From an uncultured Rhodanobacteraceae bacterium (GTDB lineage: Bacteria; Pseudomonadota; Gammaproteobacteria; Xanthomonadales; SZUA-5), in the NCBI GenBank assembly GCA_937928755.1, contig CALEZI010000002.1:1-64000 (forward strand): a stretch of DNA of 64,000 nucleotides, read 5' to 3'. Shown in pieces: positions 51,903-61,239 of this stretch. The notes beneath the pieces are model-generated. The model was not told the DNA's origin. It did not search any database and saw only the letters and a program-made list of their open reading frames with translations. Numbering within the stretch: position 1 is the first letter of the stretch; each line of letters starts with the position of its first letter. Both the position numbers and the translations under genes were made by a program.

Positions 51903-54900
51903 TGCGGACCGCCGACGACTTCGGTGGCGGCGCCCGGCAGGTTTGGCGCCAGACGCGGCAGGACCAGGCGAAAATGCGTACCGGCGCCGGGCGTGCTGTC
52001 GCAGGTCACGCTGCCTCCGAGCACTTGCGTCGCCAGGTTGTAGACGATGTGCAGACCGAGCCCACTGCCGCCGCTGCCGCGACGGGTGGTGAAGAACGGC
52101 TCGAACACGCGCTTGAGCACCGCCTCCGGCATGCCTTTGCCATCGTCCCGGTAGTCGATGACAACATCGTCGCCGGAAAGCAACGCGGAAATCCCGATGC
52201 GACCGCTGTGCTGCTCGTCGAAGGCATGCACCAGCGAATTGATCACCAGGTTGACGATGATCTGGTAGAGCGCCCCCGGATAGGTATCCATCACCAGATC
52301 CGGATCGCAATCGATGTCCACCTCGGTGCGCAGCTTCTTGATGCGCGGGTGCAGCGACAGCAGGATCTCGTCGAGGTACTCGCGCAGGCGGAAGGCGCGG
52401 CGTTGCTCGCTGGACTGGTCAACCGCCACTTGCTTGAAGCTGCGCACCAACTGGCTGGCGCGATCCAGATTGCGCAGCACCAGATCGCTGCTCAACTGCG
52501 CCTGTTCCAGATAATGGTCCAGATCGGAGCGCGTCATGCGCCCCTGCTCGACCGCGCGCAGCAGGCGCACGGTTTCCTGCTGCAGGTGCGAGGCAGCGGT
52601 GACGCCAACACCGAGCGGCGTGTTGATCTCGTGGGCGACGCCAGCGACCAGGCCGCCGAGCGCGGCCAGTTTTTCCGACTCGACCAACTGCCGCTGCATC
52701 CGCGTCAGTTGCTCCAGCGTGTGCTTGAGTTCCGAGTTGGATTTCAGCAGCGCTTCGGTCCGTCGTTGCACGCGGACCTCCAACTCCTCGTTGAGGCGCC
52801 GCAAATCGTCTTCGACCTGCTTCAGTTGCGAGATATCCCGGTTGGTGCCGACCATGCGCAGCGCGCGGCCTGCGGCATCGCGCTCGAGCACGCGGCCCTT
52901 GCCCAGCAGCCAGATCCAGCCACCGGCGCGCGCGCGGGTGCGATAGCTGCATTCGAAATGATCGACGCTGCCCTTTACGTGCGCAATCAGCGCGTCGCGC
53001 AGCTTTCCCTGATCCGCCGGATGGACGAACTCCATGTAGTCGATGAGCCTGGGAAACTGCGTTTCCGAACCCAGCTCGGTGCTCTCCAGCCGGTTTTCGC
53101 GGCGGACGTGGCCTTTCACCAGGTCGATGTCCCAGATCTCGTCGCCGCTGCCCCACAGCGCGAGGTTGAGCCGGTCTTCCGAACTGCGTCGCGCCTGCTC
53201 GCTGGCGCGCAGATCGGAAATGTCGAAGGTGGTGCCGACCATGCGGATCGCGCGTCCCTGGACATCGCGCGCGAACACCCGGCCACGCGACAACAACCAG
53301 CGCCATTGACCCTCCAGATCGGCGCTGCGATAGCTGCACTCGAACAGATCCTGGGTGCCCTTGACGCAGGCAACCAGCGCATCGCGGAAATGCGCGCGAT
53401 CATCGGGATGCACGAAGGGCGTGTACGCTTCCAGCGTCTCGGCGCTCGCACGCCGACTCACCTCCAGGTGCTCGAGACGATTGCGCCGGGTCAGCTTGCC
53501 ACTGCGCAGGTCGGCATCCCACAACTCGCCGCGACTGCCCCACAGCGAGTACTTCAGCATTGCCTCGCTTTGCGCCAGGGCATCGCGAGTACCCTCGCGC
53601 TCCTTCAGGCGCACGCGATAGCGCCAGCCGGCCAGTGCGATCAGCATTCCCAGCAGCAGCGCATAACCGAGCCGCGCCAACGGCGACAACCACGGCGCCG
53701 GCAGCACCTCGATGTCCAGCGCGCGCGCACCGCTGAGCGTTTCGCCATCGCGCGCCTCGACCTCGAAGCGGTACTTGCCGGCGGGCAGCCCGGTATAGGT
53801 CGCCACCCTGCGCAGGGCATCGGTGTCGATCCAGTCGGGATCGCGACCGAGCAGCCGGTAGCGATAGCGCATGGTCGCCGAACGGCGCAGATCGAGCGCG
53901 GCGAACTCGAGCATCACCAGATCCTGGTCGTGCCTGAGCTCCAGTTGCTCGGCGTACTCGATGGCGCGCGCCTGTGGCAATGCCGACGCCTCCACGCGGC
54001 GATTGGCGATGCGCAGTTCAGTGAGCACCACGGTGGCCGGCTGTGATTCGAAACGCACCTGTGCGGGTTCGGCGATGCTGATCAAGCCGCGCGAACTGCC
54101 GAAGTGCAATCCGCCGGCAGCATCGCGCGTCGCCGCACCGACGAAAAAGTCGACCGCCAGTGCAGGATCGCGGTCGCCGAGACAGGTGAAGCTCTCGGCC
54201 TCGACGGCAAAACGACACAGTCCGCGCGTGGTGCTGATCCACAACTGACCGTCGCCGCCATCCAGAATGCCGCCGACCATGGCCGAAGCCAGCCCTGCGG
54301 ACTCGGAGAAGTGCTTGATGGCCGTCGGCTCGCCATTGGCGTCGCGTTCGATGCGGCTCATGCCGCCGCCCTGGGTCCCGATCCAGAGCACACCACGATC
54401 GTCTTCCAGCAAGGTGGTCACGCTGTCGTTCGCCAGCGTCAACGCGCCCTCGGAACTGCTGCTCATCCCGCCCCAACGCTGGCTGCGCGGATCGAACCAG
54501 GACAACCCGCCGCGGCGCACCGCAAACCACAGGCGGCCGTCGCGGCTTTGCAGGATGTCGTTGATCGAACCGCCCAGAGGGCCGTCGCGGCCTTGCGAAT
54601 CGACGGCCCAGTTGTGCAGGTCCTCGCAACTGGCGCAGAGCGCATACAGCCCACCGCCGAGCAACCCGATCCACAAGGTGCCGTCACGATCCAGCAACAG
54701 CGCCTGAGTGGCGCTGACCGGCAACGCGCGCGGGCCCAGTCCGGTCGGTATGCGGCGCACGCTGCCATCGTTCTGCAGCAGATCGACGCCACCGCGAACG
54801 TAGCCGACCCAGACGCCGCGCGGCTCGACCAGCAGGCTGGTGACATCGTCGGACGTCAATCGTTGGGCGTTGTCCGAGCGACTGCTGTAAGCGCCCAGCA

Positions 54901-56122
54901 AGCGACCATCGGCAGCCAACTGCACCACGCCGCCGCGATCGACCATGCCCAGCCACAACTGGCCCTCGACGCCGGCGGCGATCGTGGTTACCGCGTTGGC
55001 CGGAAGGTTCACCGGCCCTTGCTGACGGGACACCCGAATCCGCTCGCTGTCCGGGTCGAAACGTGCCAGTCCGCCGGTCCAGGTACCGATCCACAACAAG
55101 CCACGGCGGTCGCTGTGCAGGCCTACGATGCGATCGCCCGGCAGCGCGTAGGGATCTCCCGCCTGATGACGCCAGGTCGACACCCGGCCGTCGCCTTCGA
55201 GGCGCGCCAACCCTTGCACGGTGCCGATCCACAAGCGTCCGGACGGATCGAACAGCAGCGCGCGTATCGCATTGTCCGGCAAACCGGCGCTGCCGCCGTC
55301 GGCGCTCAAGTGCTGTTCGACCTGACCATCGGCCGCTACAAGGTAGACCCCGCCATCGGCAGCACCCAGGGCATACCCGCCACCCGGGCTGGGCGTCGCC
55401 ACGACGAAACTGCTGCCCTCGGGCAAGACGCCTGAAAGCAGACGCTGCGATGTCGAGCGGCCGGGATCGACGACCCATACCTCGGCGTCATTGGCCAGCA
55501 GCAAGCGACCGTCGGCGTGCAGATGCAACAGCCGCTGGCGATTCACGAACGGCGGCAGCGCGGGAACCGGTTCGAAATGGCGGGTGCTGTTGACGAAGCG
55601 CTGCACGCCGGCGCGCCGTGTCGATACATACAGCGCTCCGTCGGGGCCGCCGTGCAGCGCGAGAATCGTTGCATCGCGCAGCATGCCGGGAGCGGTTCCG
55701 GGGGCAAAACGTTCGGCCCGGTCGTGCACCGGATCGACGCGATTGAGCCCATTCTGGGTGCCCACCCAGATGCCGCCGTCGCTGTCTTCGGCGAGCGCAA
55801 GGATATAGTTGTCGCTCAGCGAATCTTGATTGTCGGCAACATTGCGATAAACCCGGAAGCCATAACCGTCGAACCGGTTGAGGCCATCCTGCGTGCCGAT
55901 CCACAGAAAGCCCTGCTGGTCTTCGAGAATCGCGGCAGCGGAAATCTGCGAAAGCCCCTGATCCGGCCCATAGCTGCGAAAGCGCACCGCATCGGCCGCC
56001 GCGTTGAGCACGGGCGGCGCCAACAAGACAAGCAGCCAGAGCAGGGCGCGACCCACGCCGAGCAGCGTCGGCCAGCGTTGCCGACGAACCCGCTGCCGCC
56101 TGTTTGGCTGCGATTCCCCCAT
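51899..56122 (-). CDS. Reg_prop/Y_Y_Y sensor histidine kinase (first of tandem pair)
   Basis: A 1407-residue paralogue of the next gene with the same order: N-terminal anchor (LLGVGRALLWLLVLLAPPVL), Reg_prop propeller blades (GFLWIGTQDGLNRFDGYGFR, GGIWVGTQNGLNRVD, GVLWIGTQGGGMSRIE), Y_Y_Y domain (MRYRYRLLGRDPDWIDTDAL), membrane helix, then two PAS-like domains (SLWGSRGELWDADLRSGKLT and ALWGSGDEIWDIDLVKGHVR) rather than one, a HisKA (GVAHEINTPLGVG) and a HATPase (DDGKGM, GSGLGLHIVYNL). It is the first gene of the operon ending with the pectate-lyase-like gene and is divergent from the thiolase gene. Confidence 0.9.
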   Translation of the reverse strand: MGESQPNRRQRVRRQRWPTLLGVGRALLWLLVLLAPPVLNAAADAVRFRSYGPDQGLSQISAAAILEDQQGFLWIGTQDGLNRFDGYGFRVYRNVADNQDSLSDNYILALAEDSDGGIWVGTQNGLNRVDPVHDRAERFAPGTAPGMLRDATILALHGGPDGALYVSTRRAGVQRFVNSTRHFEPVPALPPFVNRQRLLHLHADGRLLLANDAEVWVVDPGRSTSQRLLSGVLPEGSSFVVATPSPGGGYALGAADGGVYLVAADGQVEQHLSADGGSAGLPDNAIRALLFDPSGRLWIGTVQGLARLEGDGRVSTWRHQAGDPYALPGDRIVGLHSDRRGLLWIGTWTGGLARFDPDSERIRVSRQQGPVNLPANAVTTIAAGVEGQLWLGMVDRGGVVQLAADGRLLGAYSSRSDNAQRLTSDDVTSLLVEPRGVWVGYVRGGVDLLQNDGSVRRIPTGLGPRALPVSATQALLLDRDGTLWIGLLGGGLYALCASCEDLHNWAVDSQGRDGPLGGSINDILQSRDGRLWFAVRRGGLSWFDPRSQRWGGMSSSSEGALTLANDSVTTLLEDDRGVLWIGTQGGGMSRIERDANGEPTAIKHFSESAGLASAMVGGILDGGDGQLWISTTRGLCRFAVEAESFTCLGDRDPALAVDFFVGAATRDAAGGLHFGSSRGLISIAEPAQVRFESQPATVVLTELRIANRRVEASALPQARAIEYAEQLELRHDQDLVMLEFAALDLRRSATMRYRYRLLGRDPDWIDTDALRRVATYTGLPAGKYRFEVEARDGETLSGARALDIEVLPAPWLSPLARLGYALLLGMLIALAGWRYRVRLKEREGTRDALAQSEAMLKYSLWGSRGELWDADLRSGKLTRRNRLEHLEVSRRASAETLEAYTPFVHPDDRAHFRDALVACVKGTQDLFECSYRSADLEGQWRWLLSRGRVFARDVQGRAIRMVGTTFDISDLRASEQARRSSEDRLNLALWGSGDEIWDIDLVKGHVRRENRLESTELGSETQFPRLIDYMEFVHPADQGKLRDALIAHVKGSVDHFECSYRTRARAGGWIWLLGKGRVLERDAAGRALRMVGTNRDISQLKQVEDDLRRLNEELEVRVQRRTEALLKSNSELKHTLEQLTRMQRQLVESEKLAALGGLVAGVAHEINTPLGVGVTAASHLQQETVRLLRAVEQGRMTRSDLDHYLEQAQLSSDLVLRNLDRASQLVRSFKQVAVDQSSEQRRAFRLREYLDEILLSLHPRIKKLRTEVDIDCDPDLVMDTYPGALYQIIVNLVINSLVHAFDEQHSGRIGISALLSGDDVVIDYRDDGKGMPEAVLKRVFEPFFTTRRGSGGSGLGLHIVYNLATQVLGGSVTCDSTPGAGTHFRLVLPRLAPNLPGAATEVVGGPQ

Positions 56123-56273
56123 GAGCGCAGCCTAACGCAGAGCAGGTTGCGCTGCGATAGCTGACCCGACGTTTGGCCTGCTTGCGACTATGGTTGGGCA
56201 CGCAAAGCTTTGCTGCACTGCCATAATCGCAGTCCCTGAAGTCAGCGCGCGGGTTCACCGCCAGAGGTTGCAG

Positions 56274-57455
56274 ATGAGTTCATCCACCGTCGTCATCATT
56301 GGCGCCAAGCGCACGCCGATTGGTTCGTTCAACGGCGCGCTCGCGGGCGTGCCGGCACCCAAACTCGGCGCCACCGCGATTCAGGCCGCGCTGGTGCAGG
56401 CTGGCGTTGCCCCCGGCGACGTTTCCGAGGTGTTGATGGGTTGCGTGCTGCCGGCCGGCCTCGGCCAGGCACCGGCGCGCCAGGCCGCGTTGCAGGCGGG
56501 AATCCCGGCCAGCAGCGGTTGCACCACGCTGAACAAGGTCTGCGGTTCGGGCATGAAGGCGCTGATGATCGGGCACGACGCGATCAAGGCCGGCTCCGCC
56601 GAAGTGGTCGTCGCCGGCGGCATGGAGTCGATGACCAATGCACCCTACCTGTTGCAGAAGGCCCGCTTCGGCTATCGCTTCGGCCATTCCGAAGTACTCG
56701 ACCACATGGCGCTCGACGGTTTGCAGAATGCCGAGGATCGCAAGGCGATGGGCGAGTTCGCCGAGCTCTGCGCCAGCAAGTACGCGTTCACCCGCGAGGA
56801 GCAGGACGCCTTTTCCAGCGAGTCGGTGCGACGGGCGATGGCAGCGCAGGCCAACGGCGACTTCACCGTCGAGATCGCGCCGGTCACCGTCGCTGGGCGC
56901 AAGGGCGATGTGCTCGTCAGTGCCGATGAAGAGCCCGCCGGCTGCGATCTGTCCAAGGTCGCGTCGCTGCGCCCTGCGTTCAAGAAGGATGGCACGGTCA
57001 CCGCCGCCAGTTCCTCCAAGATTTCCGACGGCGCCGCGGCGCTGGTGCTGACCAGCGCCGCGAACGCGGCCGCCCGCGGAATCAAGCCGCTGGCGCGGGT
57101 GATCGCGCACGCCACGCATTCGCAGGAACCGGAATGGTTCACCACCGCCCCGGTCGGCGCGATCGGCAAGGTGCTGGCGAAGGCGGGCTGGAGCAAGGAC
57201 GATGTCGACCTCTACGAGATCAACGAGGCGTTTGCGGTGGTGGCGATGGCGCCGATCCGTGAGCTGGGCATCGACCACGCCAAGGTCAATGTGAACGGCG
57301 GCGCCTGCGCGCTGGGCCACCCGATCGGCTGCAGCGGCGCCCGTCTGATCGTCACCCTGATCCACGCACTGCAGAGCCGCGGCGGTACGCGCGGTGTTGC
57401 CACGCTGTGCATCGGTGGCGGCGAAGCCACGGCGGTGGCGATCGAGCTGATCTGA
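56274..57455 (+). CDS. Acetyl-CoA C-acetyltransferase (thiolase)
   Basis: A 393-residue thiolase. The acyl-carrying Cys lies in NKVCGSGMKAL (near residue 90), the catalytic base His in GGACALGHPIGCSGAR (near 350) and the second Cys in LCIGGGEATA (near 380). MESMTNAPYLL is typical of the biosynthetic AtoB/PhaA group. It condenses or cleaves acetoacetyl-CoA, for example in leucine/isoleucine breakdown or polyhydroxybutyrate synthesis. The start at 56274 has AGAGG before it. The frame upstream lacks homology. It stands alone, though a carboxylase subunit of leucine breakdown lies 1.2 kb downstream. Confidence 0.93.
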   Translation: MSSSTVVIIGAKRTPIGSFNGALAGVPAPKLGATAIQAALVQAGVAPGDVSEVLMGCVLPAGLGQAPARQAALQAGIPASSGCTTLNKVCGSGMKALMIGHDAIKAGSAEVVVAGGMESMTNAPYLLQKARFGYRFGHSEVLDHMALDGLQNAEDRKAMGEFAELCASKYAFTREEQDAFSSESVRRAMAAQANGDFTVEIAPVTVAGRKGDVLVSADEEPAGCDLSKVASLRPAFKKDGTVTAASSSKISDGAAALVLTSAANAAARGIKPLARVIAHATHSQEPEWFTTAPVGAIGKVLAKAGWSKDDVDLYEINEAFAVVAMAPIRELGIDHAKVNVNGGACALGHPIGCSGARLIVTLIHALQSRGGTRGVATLCIGGGEATAVAIELI

Positions 57456-57671
57456 CGTCGAGGAGCGGTGTTGGTGCTGGTGTTGGTGTTGGTGGAGGCG
57501 GATTTCCGGTCCAAACCAACAGCGACACCAGGAACCGACACCCGCTCCATGACCTACAGCACTGGCACCTTGGACCGCAAGGCTGATTGCCAGCTACAAT
57601 GGTGGCAGCCGAAACACTTTTCGGTCATCCGGCCACCCGGATCATCATTGGATTCATCGAGGATTCGACCC

Positions 57672-58058
57672 ATGAAGCTCATCAAGTTCGCGGCATTGTC
57701 CGCGTCGCTCGTTCTCTTGGCCGCTTGCGGCGATCAGGGCAGCAACCCCACCGAACCGCCTGCCGCCGCTCCGCAGGAGCAGGCTGCTCCGGCCACCCCG
57801 GCAGCCGATGCTGCAGCGGTCGCCACCGATGCCGCCGCTGTTGCCACCGACGCCGCCGCAACGGCGACTGACGCTGCCGCTACCGCAACCGACGCCGCGG
57901 CAACGGTTGCCACCGACGCCGCTGCCGTCGCCACCGACGCTGCGGCCGTTGCCACCGACGCCGCGGCCGACGCCGCTGCGGTTGCGACCGATGCGGCTGC
58001 CGTGGCGAGCGACGCCGCTGCTGCTGCAACCGAGGAAAAGAAGCCCGACGGTCAGTAA
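57672..58058 (+). CDS. Ala/Thr-rich lipoprotein with ATDAAA repeats
   Basis: A 128-residue protein. The signal peptide MKLIKFAALSASLVLLAACG ends in a lipobox LAAC, so it should be lipidated and anchored to the outer or inner membrane. After a Pro/Gln-rich linker, about ten ATDAAAV/ATDAAAT heptads follow and a charged end (EEKKPDGQ). The repeats may form a rigid helix between membrane and cell wall, as in Lpp-like or alanine-rich spacers, though this is only inference. The DNA itself repeats in units of about 21 bp. A strong terminator follows. Confidence 0.8.
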   Translation: MKLIKFAALSASLVLLAACGDQGSNPTEPPAAAPQEQAAPATPAADAAAVATDAAAVATDAAATATDAAATATDAAATVATDAAAVATDAAAVATDAAADAAAVATDAAAVASDAAAAATEEKKPDGQ

Positions 58059-58078
58059 TCCGACCGAATCGCGCTGCA

Positions 58079-58116
58079 ACGACGATGCCCGGCCTTGCGC
58101 CGGGCATCGTCGTTTC
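58079..58116 (+). terminator. Strong stem-loop terminator after the lipoprotein gene
   Basis: ACGACGATGCCCGG and CCGGGCATCGTCGT form a perfect 14-bp stem with a 7-base loop, followed by TTTCT. It ends the lipoprotein transcript before the next gene. Confidence 0.8.
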
Positions 58117-58166
58117 TGCTCTATGCTGAGGCGACGAACCCGCTGCCGTGGCAAAGCCGTCTACCC

Positions 58167-58556
58167 ATGAAGAGCATCCCGCTGCTGTTGATTCCCGCGA
58201 TACTGGTGCATGCGCTGCTGCTCGGCGGACATGGACTGGCGACGCCATGGCTCAGCGTCACCTTGCCGTCGGGCGCGGTTTTAGAACTGACCGGCGGCAC
58301 TGCCGTGCTCGTCCTGGCCCTGCTGATGCTCGGCATCGAGGTCTTCAAGTCGACCTTCTCCGGCCGCTCGTCGCTGCTCGACCACATGCTGTCCTTGCTG
58401 CTGTTCATCGTGCTGCTGCTGGAGTTCCTGCTGTGGCCTGCAGCCGGGTCGGGCGTGTTCGTTCTGCTGGTGGTGATGACCCTGGTCGACGTGATCACTG
58501 GATTCGCCGTCGGCATGGCCGTCGCCCGCCGCGATGTCGGCATCCTGCGCGAGTAG
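58167..58556 (+). CDS. Small membrane protein of unknown function, 129 residues
   Basis: Four hydrophobic segments: residues 4-22 (LLLIPAILVHALLLGGHG), 42-60 (GTAVLVLALLMLGIEVF), 70-92 (HMLSLLLFIVLLLEFLLW) and 98-120 (SGVFVLLVVMTLVDVITGF). The polar tail RRDVGILRE is cytoplasmic or periplasmic depending on topology. It fits a four-helix inner-membrane protein. The ATG at 58167 gives the first helix at the N-terminus. It precedes the carboxylase gene by 69 bp. No family is recognised. Confidence 0.7.
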   Translation: MKSIPLLLIPAILVHALLLGGHGLATPWLSVTLPSGAVLELTGGTAVLVLALLMLGIEVFKSTFSGRSSLLDHMLSLLLFIVLLLEFLLWPAAGSGVFVLLVVMTLVDVITGFAVGMAVARRDVGILRE

Positions 58557-58625
58557 CTGGCGCGGGCGCATCGCGGGAAGCAACAACGCCATTCGACACA
58601 CGACCGCCAACCAAGGACGCGGCCC

Positions 58626-60233
58626 ATGCCAGCCATTGAATCGCAGATCGACATCCGCTCGCCCGACTACGCCGCCAATGCCGAGCTGATGCGCACGCTG
58701 GTCGCGGATCTGCATGCGCAACTGCACCGGGTGGCGCTCGGTGGCGGCGACAAGGCACGCCAGAAGCACACCGAGCGCGGCAAGCTGCTGCCGCGCGAAC
58801 GCATTCGCGCCCTGCTCGACTCGGGCTCGCCGTTTCTCGAACTGTCGCCATTGGCGGCGTACGGCATGTACGAGGACCAGGCGCCGTGCGCTGGCGTGGT
58901 CACCGGCATCGGACGCGTCGCTGGCCGCGAAGTCCTGATCGTCGCCAACGACGCCACGGTGAAGGGCGGCACCTACTTTCCGATGACCGTGAAGAAGCAC
59001 CTGCGCGCGCAGGAAGTGGCGCTGGAAAACCACCTGCCGTGCGTCTATCTGGTCGATTCCGGCGGCGCCTTCCTGCCGCTGCAGGACGAGGTATTTCCCG
59101 ATCGCGAGCATTTCGGCCGCATCTTCTACAACCAGGCACGTTTGAGCGCACGCAACATTCCGCAGATTGCGGTGGTGATGGGTTCCTGCACTGCCGGCGG
59201 CGCCTATGTGCCGGCAATGAGCGACGAGACCATCATCGTGCGCGAGCAGGGCACCATCTTTCTTGGCGGCCCGCCATTGGTCAAGGCCGCCACCGGCGAG
59301 GTGGTCGACGCCGAATCGCTGGGTGGCGCCGACGTGCATACCAGCATTTCCGGCGTGGCCGATCACTTTGCCGAAAACGATGCGCACGCGCTGACCATCG
59401 CGCGCGACGTGCTCGGTCACCTGAATCGCAACAAGCCGATGCCACTGGCGCTGCGCGAGCCGCAACCTCCACGCTACCCGGTGGACGAGATCTACGGCAT
59501 CGTGCCACGCGACACGCGGATCCCCTTCGACATCCGCGAAATCATCGCGCGCATCGTCGACGCCAGCGAGTTCCAGGAGTTCAAGGCGCGCTATGGCAAG
59601 ACTCTGGTCACCGGCTTCGCGCACATCCACGGTTATCCGGTCGGCATCGTCGCCAACAACGGCATCCTGTTCGCCGAGAGCGCGCTGAAGGGCGCGCATT
59701 TCATCGAACTCTGCAACCAGCGCAACATCCCGCTGGTGTTCCTGCAGAACATCACCGGCTTCATGGTCGGCAAGAAGTACGAGAACGCCGGCATCGCCAA
59801 GGACGGCGCCAAGATGGTCACGGCGGTGGCCTGCTCGCACGTGCCCAAGTTCACCGTGATCATCGGCGGCAGCTTTGGCGCCGGCAACTACGCCATGTGC
59901 GGCCGCGGCTACCAGCCGCGTTTCCTGTGGATGTGGCCAAATTCGCGGATCAGCGTGATGGGCGGCGAACAGGCGGCGAGCGTGCTGGCAACGGTGCGCC
60001 GGGATGGCATCGAGGGCAGCGGCGGCGCCTGGTCGCGCGAGGACGAGGAACAGTTCAAGGCACCGATCCGCGCCCAGTACGAGCGCCAGGGGCACCCCTA
60101 TTACGCCAGTGCCCGGCTGTGGGACGATGGCATCATCGACCCGGCCGACACCCGCCGCGTACTCGGCCTGGCGATCTCGGCAGCCCTGAATGCGCCGATC
60201 GAGCAGGATCGCTTCGGGGTGTTCAGGATGTGA
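58626..60233 (+). CDS. mccB: Methylcrotonyl-CoA carboxylase beta (carboxyltransferase) subunit
   Basis: A 535-residue carboxyltransferase of biotin-dependent acyl-CoA carboxylases. The N-terminal HTERGKLLPRERIRALLDSG and the crotonase-fold oxyanion regions (MGSCTAGGAYVPAMSDETII, and GGSFGAGNYAMCGRGYQPRF) are those of MccB (LiuB) from leucine catabolism. The biotin-carrying alpha subunit and the other liu genes are not beside it. It would carboxylate 3-methylcrotonyl-CoA; propionyl- and geranyl-CoA carboxylases are related, but the C-terminal GHPYYASARLWDDGIIDPAD is typical of the MCC group. Length is usual (535). Confidence 0.92.
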   Translation: MPAIESQIDIRSPDYAANAELMRTLVADLHAQLHRVALGGGDKARQKHTERGKLLPRERIRALLDSGSPFLELSPLAAYGMYEDQAPCAGVVTGIGRVAGREVLIVANDATVKGGTYFPMTVKKHLRAQEVALENHLPCVYLVDSGGAFLPLQDEVFPDREHFGRIFYNQARLSARNIPQIAVVMGSCTAGGAYVPAMSDETIIVREQGTIFLGGPPLVKAATGEVVDAESLGGADVHTSISGVADHFAENDAHALTIARDVLGHLNRNKPMPLALREPQPPRYPVDEIYGIVPRDTRIPFDIREIIARIVDASEFQEFKARYGKTLVTGFAHIHGYPVGIVANNGILFAESALKGAHFIELCNQRNIPLVFLQNITGFMVGKKYENAGIAKDGAKMVTAVACSHVPKFTVIIGGSFGAGNYAMCGRGYQPRFLWMWPNSRISVMGGEQAASVLATVRRDGIEGSGGAWSREDEEQFKAPIRAQYERQGHPYYASARLWDDGIIDPADTRRVLGLAISAALNAPIEQDRFGVFRM

Positions 60234-60293
60234 GCGTGCGGTTCAACCATGGTCGCGGATCGAACTGGGCAGAGATATGGCGGCCTGTTTTTC

Positions 60294-60430
60294 TTGTCCG
60301 CAAAGGACGCAAAGGACGCAAAGAAAGCCAAGATTGGTCATGGTCATTGAGCAAGTGTGAGTGGCCTTGCGCGCCGACAATGAGGCTCTCCCGCTTTCCT
60401 TTGCGTCCTTTGCGTCCTTTGCGGACAAAT
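60294..60430. repeat. Inverted repeat of AAAGGACGC units (family B, copy 2)
   Basis: The left arm 60294-60332 (TTGTCCGCAAAGGACGCAAA and a further unit) and the right arm about 60394-60430 (CTTTCCTTTGCGTCCTTTGC and further) are complementary over more than 30 bases. It lies between mccB and the next co-directional gene. Confidence 0.85.
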
Positions 60431-60459
60431 GTTCTTGTTGATTCCTGCCTGGAGCACCC

Positions 60460-61206
60460 ATGAGCTGGCCCTGGACCACCATCAGCCTGCCGGAAGATTC
60501 GACGCCCGCCGAGATTCGTGCGGCGCACCAAGCGTGGCGTGCGCGCCGCGAGGGTGCGCGGCCGGATCCGAGCGACCAGGAGATCGATCGCGCATTCATG
60601 GTCGCGCTGGAAATGGCGGAAGAGCGCGATCCGTCGCACCTCGACCCCTCGCAGTATCCGGATCCGTGGCGCGACGCCGCTGCCGCGGATGCGCCGGCAG
60701 AACCGGCGCTGCGACCGGAGCACCCGCCATTGCCATCGGCTGATGTGCTGGCGACCACCCTGCTCGGCATGGTGCGCCAGGCGCCGGATTTCGAGGCCTT
60801 CACCACGGCGCTGGCGCGCGTGCAGGCATGGCGCGATGGCGAGACGCGCACAGGTGCCGACCGCCACCTGCGCGAGTGGCTGGTCGACGGTGGCGAGCTA
60901 ACGCCGTTGCAGGTGGTGCGCCTGGCGCGCGTGTTCGACTGGCAACCGACATCGCCCGCGCTGCAAGCGCCGGATCGCGATCTCGATTGGCGCCGGGTGG
61001 TGAAGCAGGCATACGACGTCGTCGCGCCACCCGATCCGGCTTACACGGGGTCCATCGGCCGCACCTTTCTGGTGGTCGGCGGCGTTGCTGGCGTCGCACT
61101 GGCGCTGCTGCTGTTGCCGCGCGTGATGTCCGGCAGCCTGCGTATCCTGATCCCGGTGGCGCTGGCTGCGCTGTGCGCCTGGGCACTGATTCGCTGGAAA
61201 CGGTGA
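60460..61206 (+). CDS. Hypothetical protein with two C-terminal membrane segments, 248 residues
   Basis: Residues 1-190 are soluble: the start MSWPWTTISLPEDSTPAEIR, then AAHQAWRARREGARPDPS resembles the first helices of J-type co-chaperone domains, but the HPD tripeptide is missing. An acidic Pro/Ala-rich linker follows, then a helical block (LATTLLGMVRQAPDFEAFTT ... LREWLVDGGELTPLQVVRLA). Two membrane segments close the protein (TFLVVGGVAGVALALLLLP and ILIPVALAALCAWALIRW). GGAG lies eight bases before the ATG. Function is not known. Confidence 0.65.
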   Translation: MSWPWTTISLPEDSTPAEIRAAHQAWRARREGARPDPSDQEIDRAFMVALEMAEERDPSHLDPSQYPDPWRDAAAADAPAEPALRPEHPPLPSADVLATTLLGMVRQAPDFEAFTTALARVQAWRDGETRTGADRHLREWLVDGGELTPLQVVRLARVFDWQPTSPALQAPDRDLDWRRVVKQAYDVVAPPDPAYTGSIGRTFLVVGGVAGVALALLLLPRVMSGSLRILIPVALAALCAWALIRWKR

Positions 61207-61239
61207 GCCGACTGCAGGCGGCAGGGGTTCCGGGGCTCC

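Noticed and set aside
60460..61206. J-domain co-chaperone
   Set aside because: The N-terminus looks like the first J-domain helices, but there is no HPD motif, so a DnaK-stimulating role is not supported.
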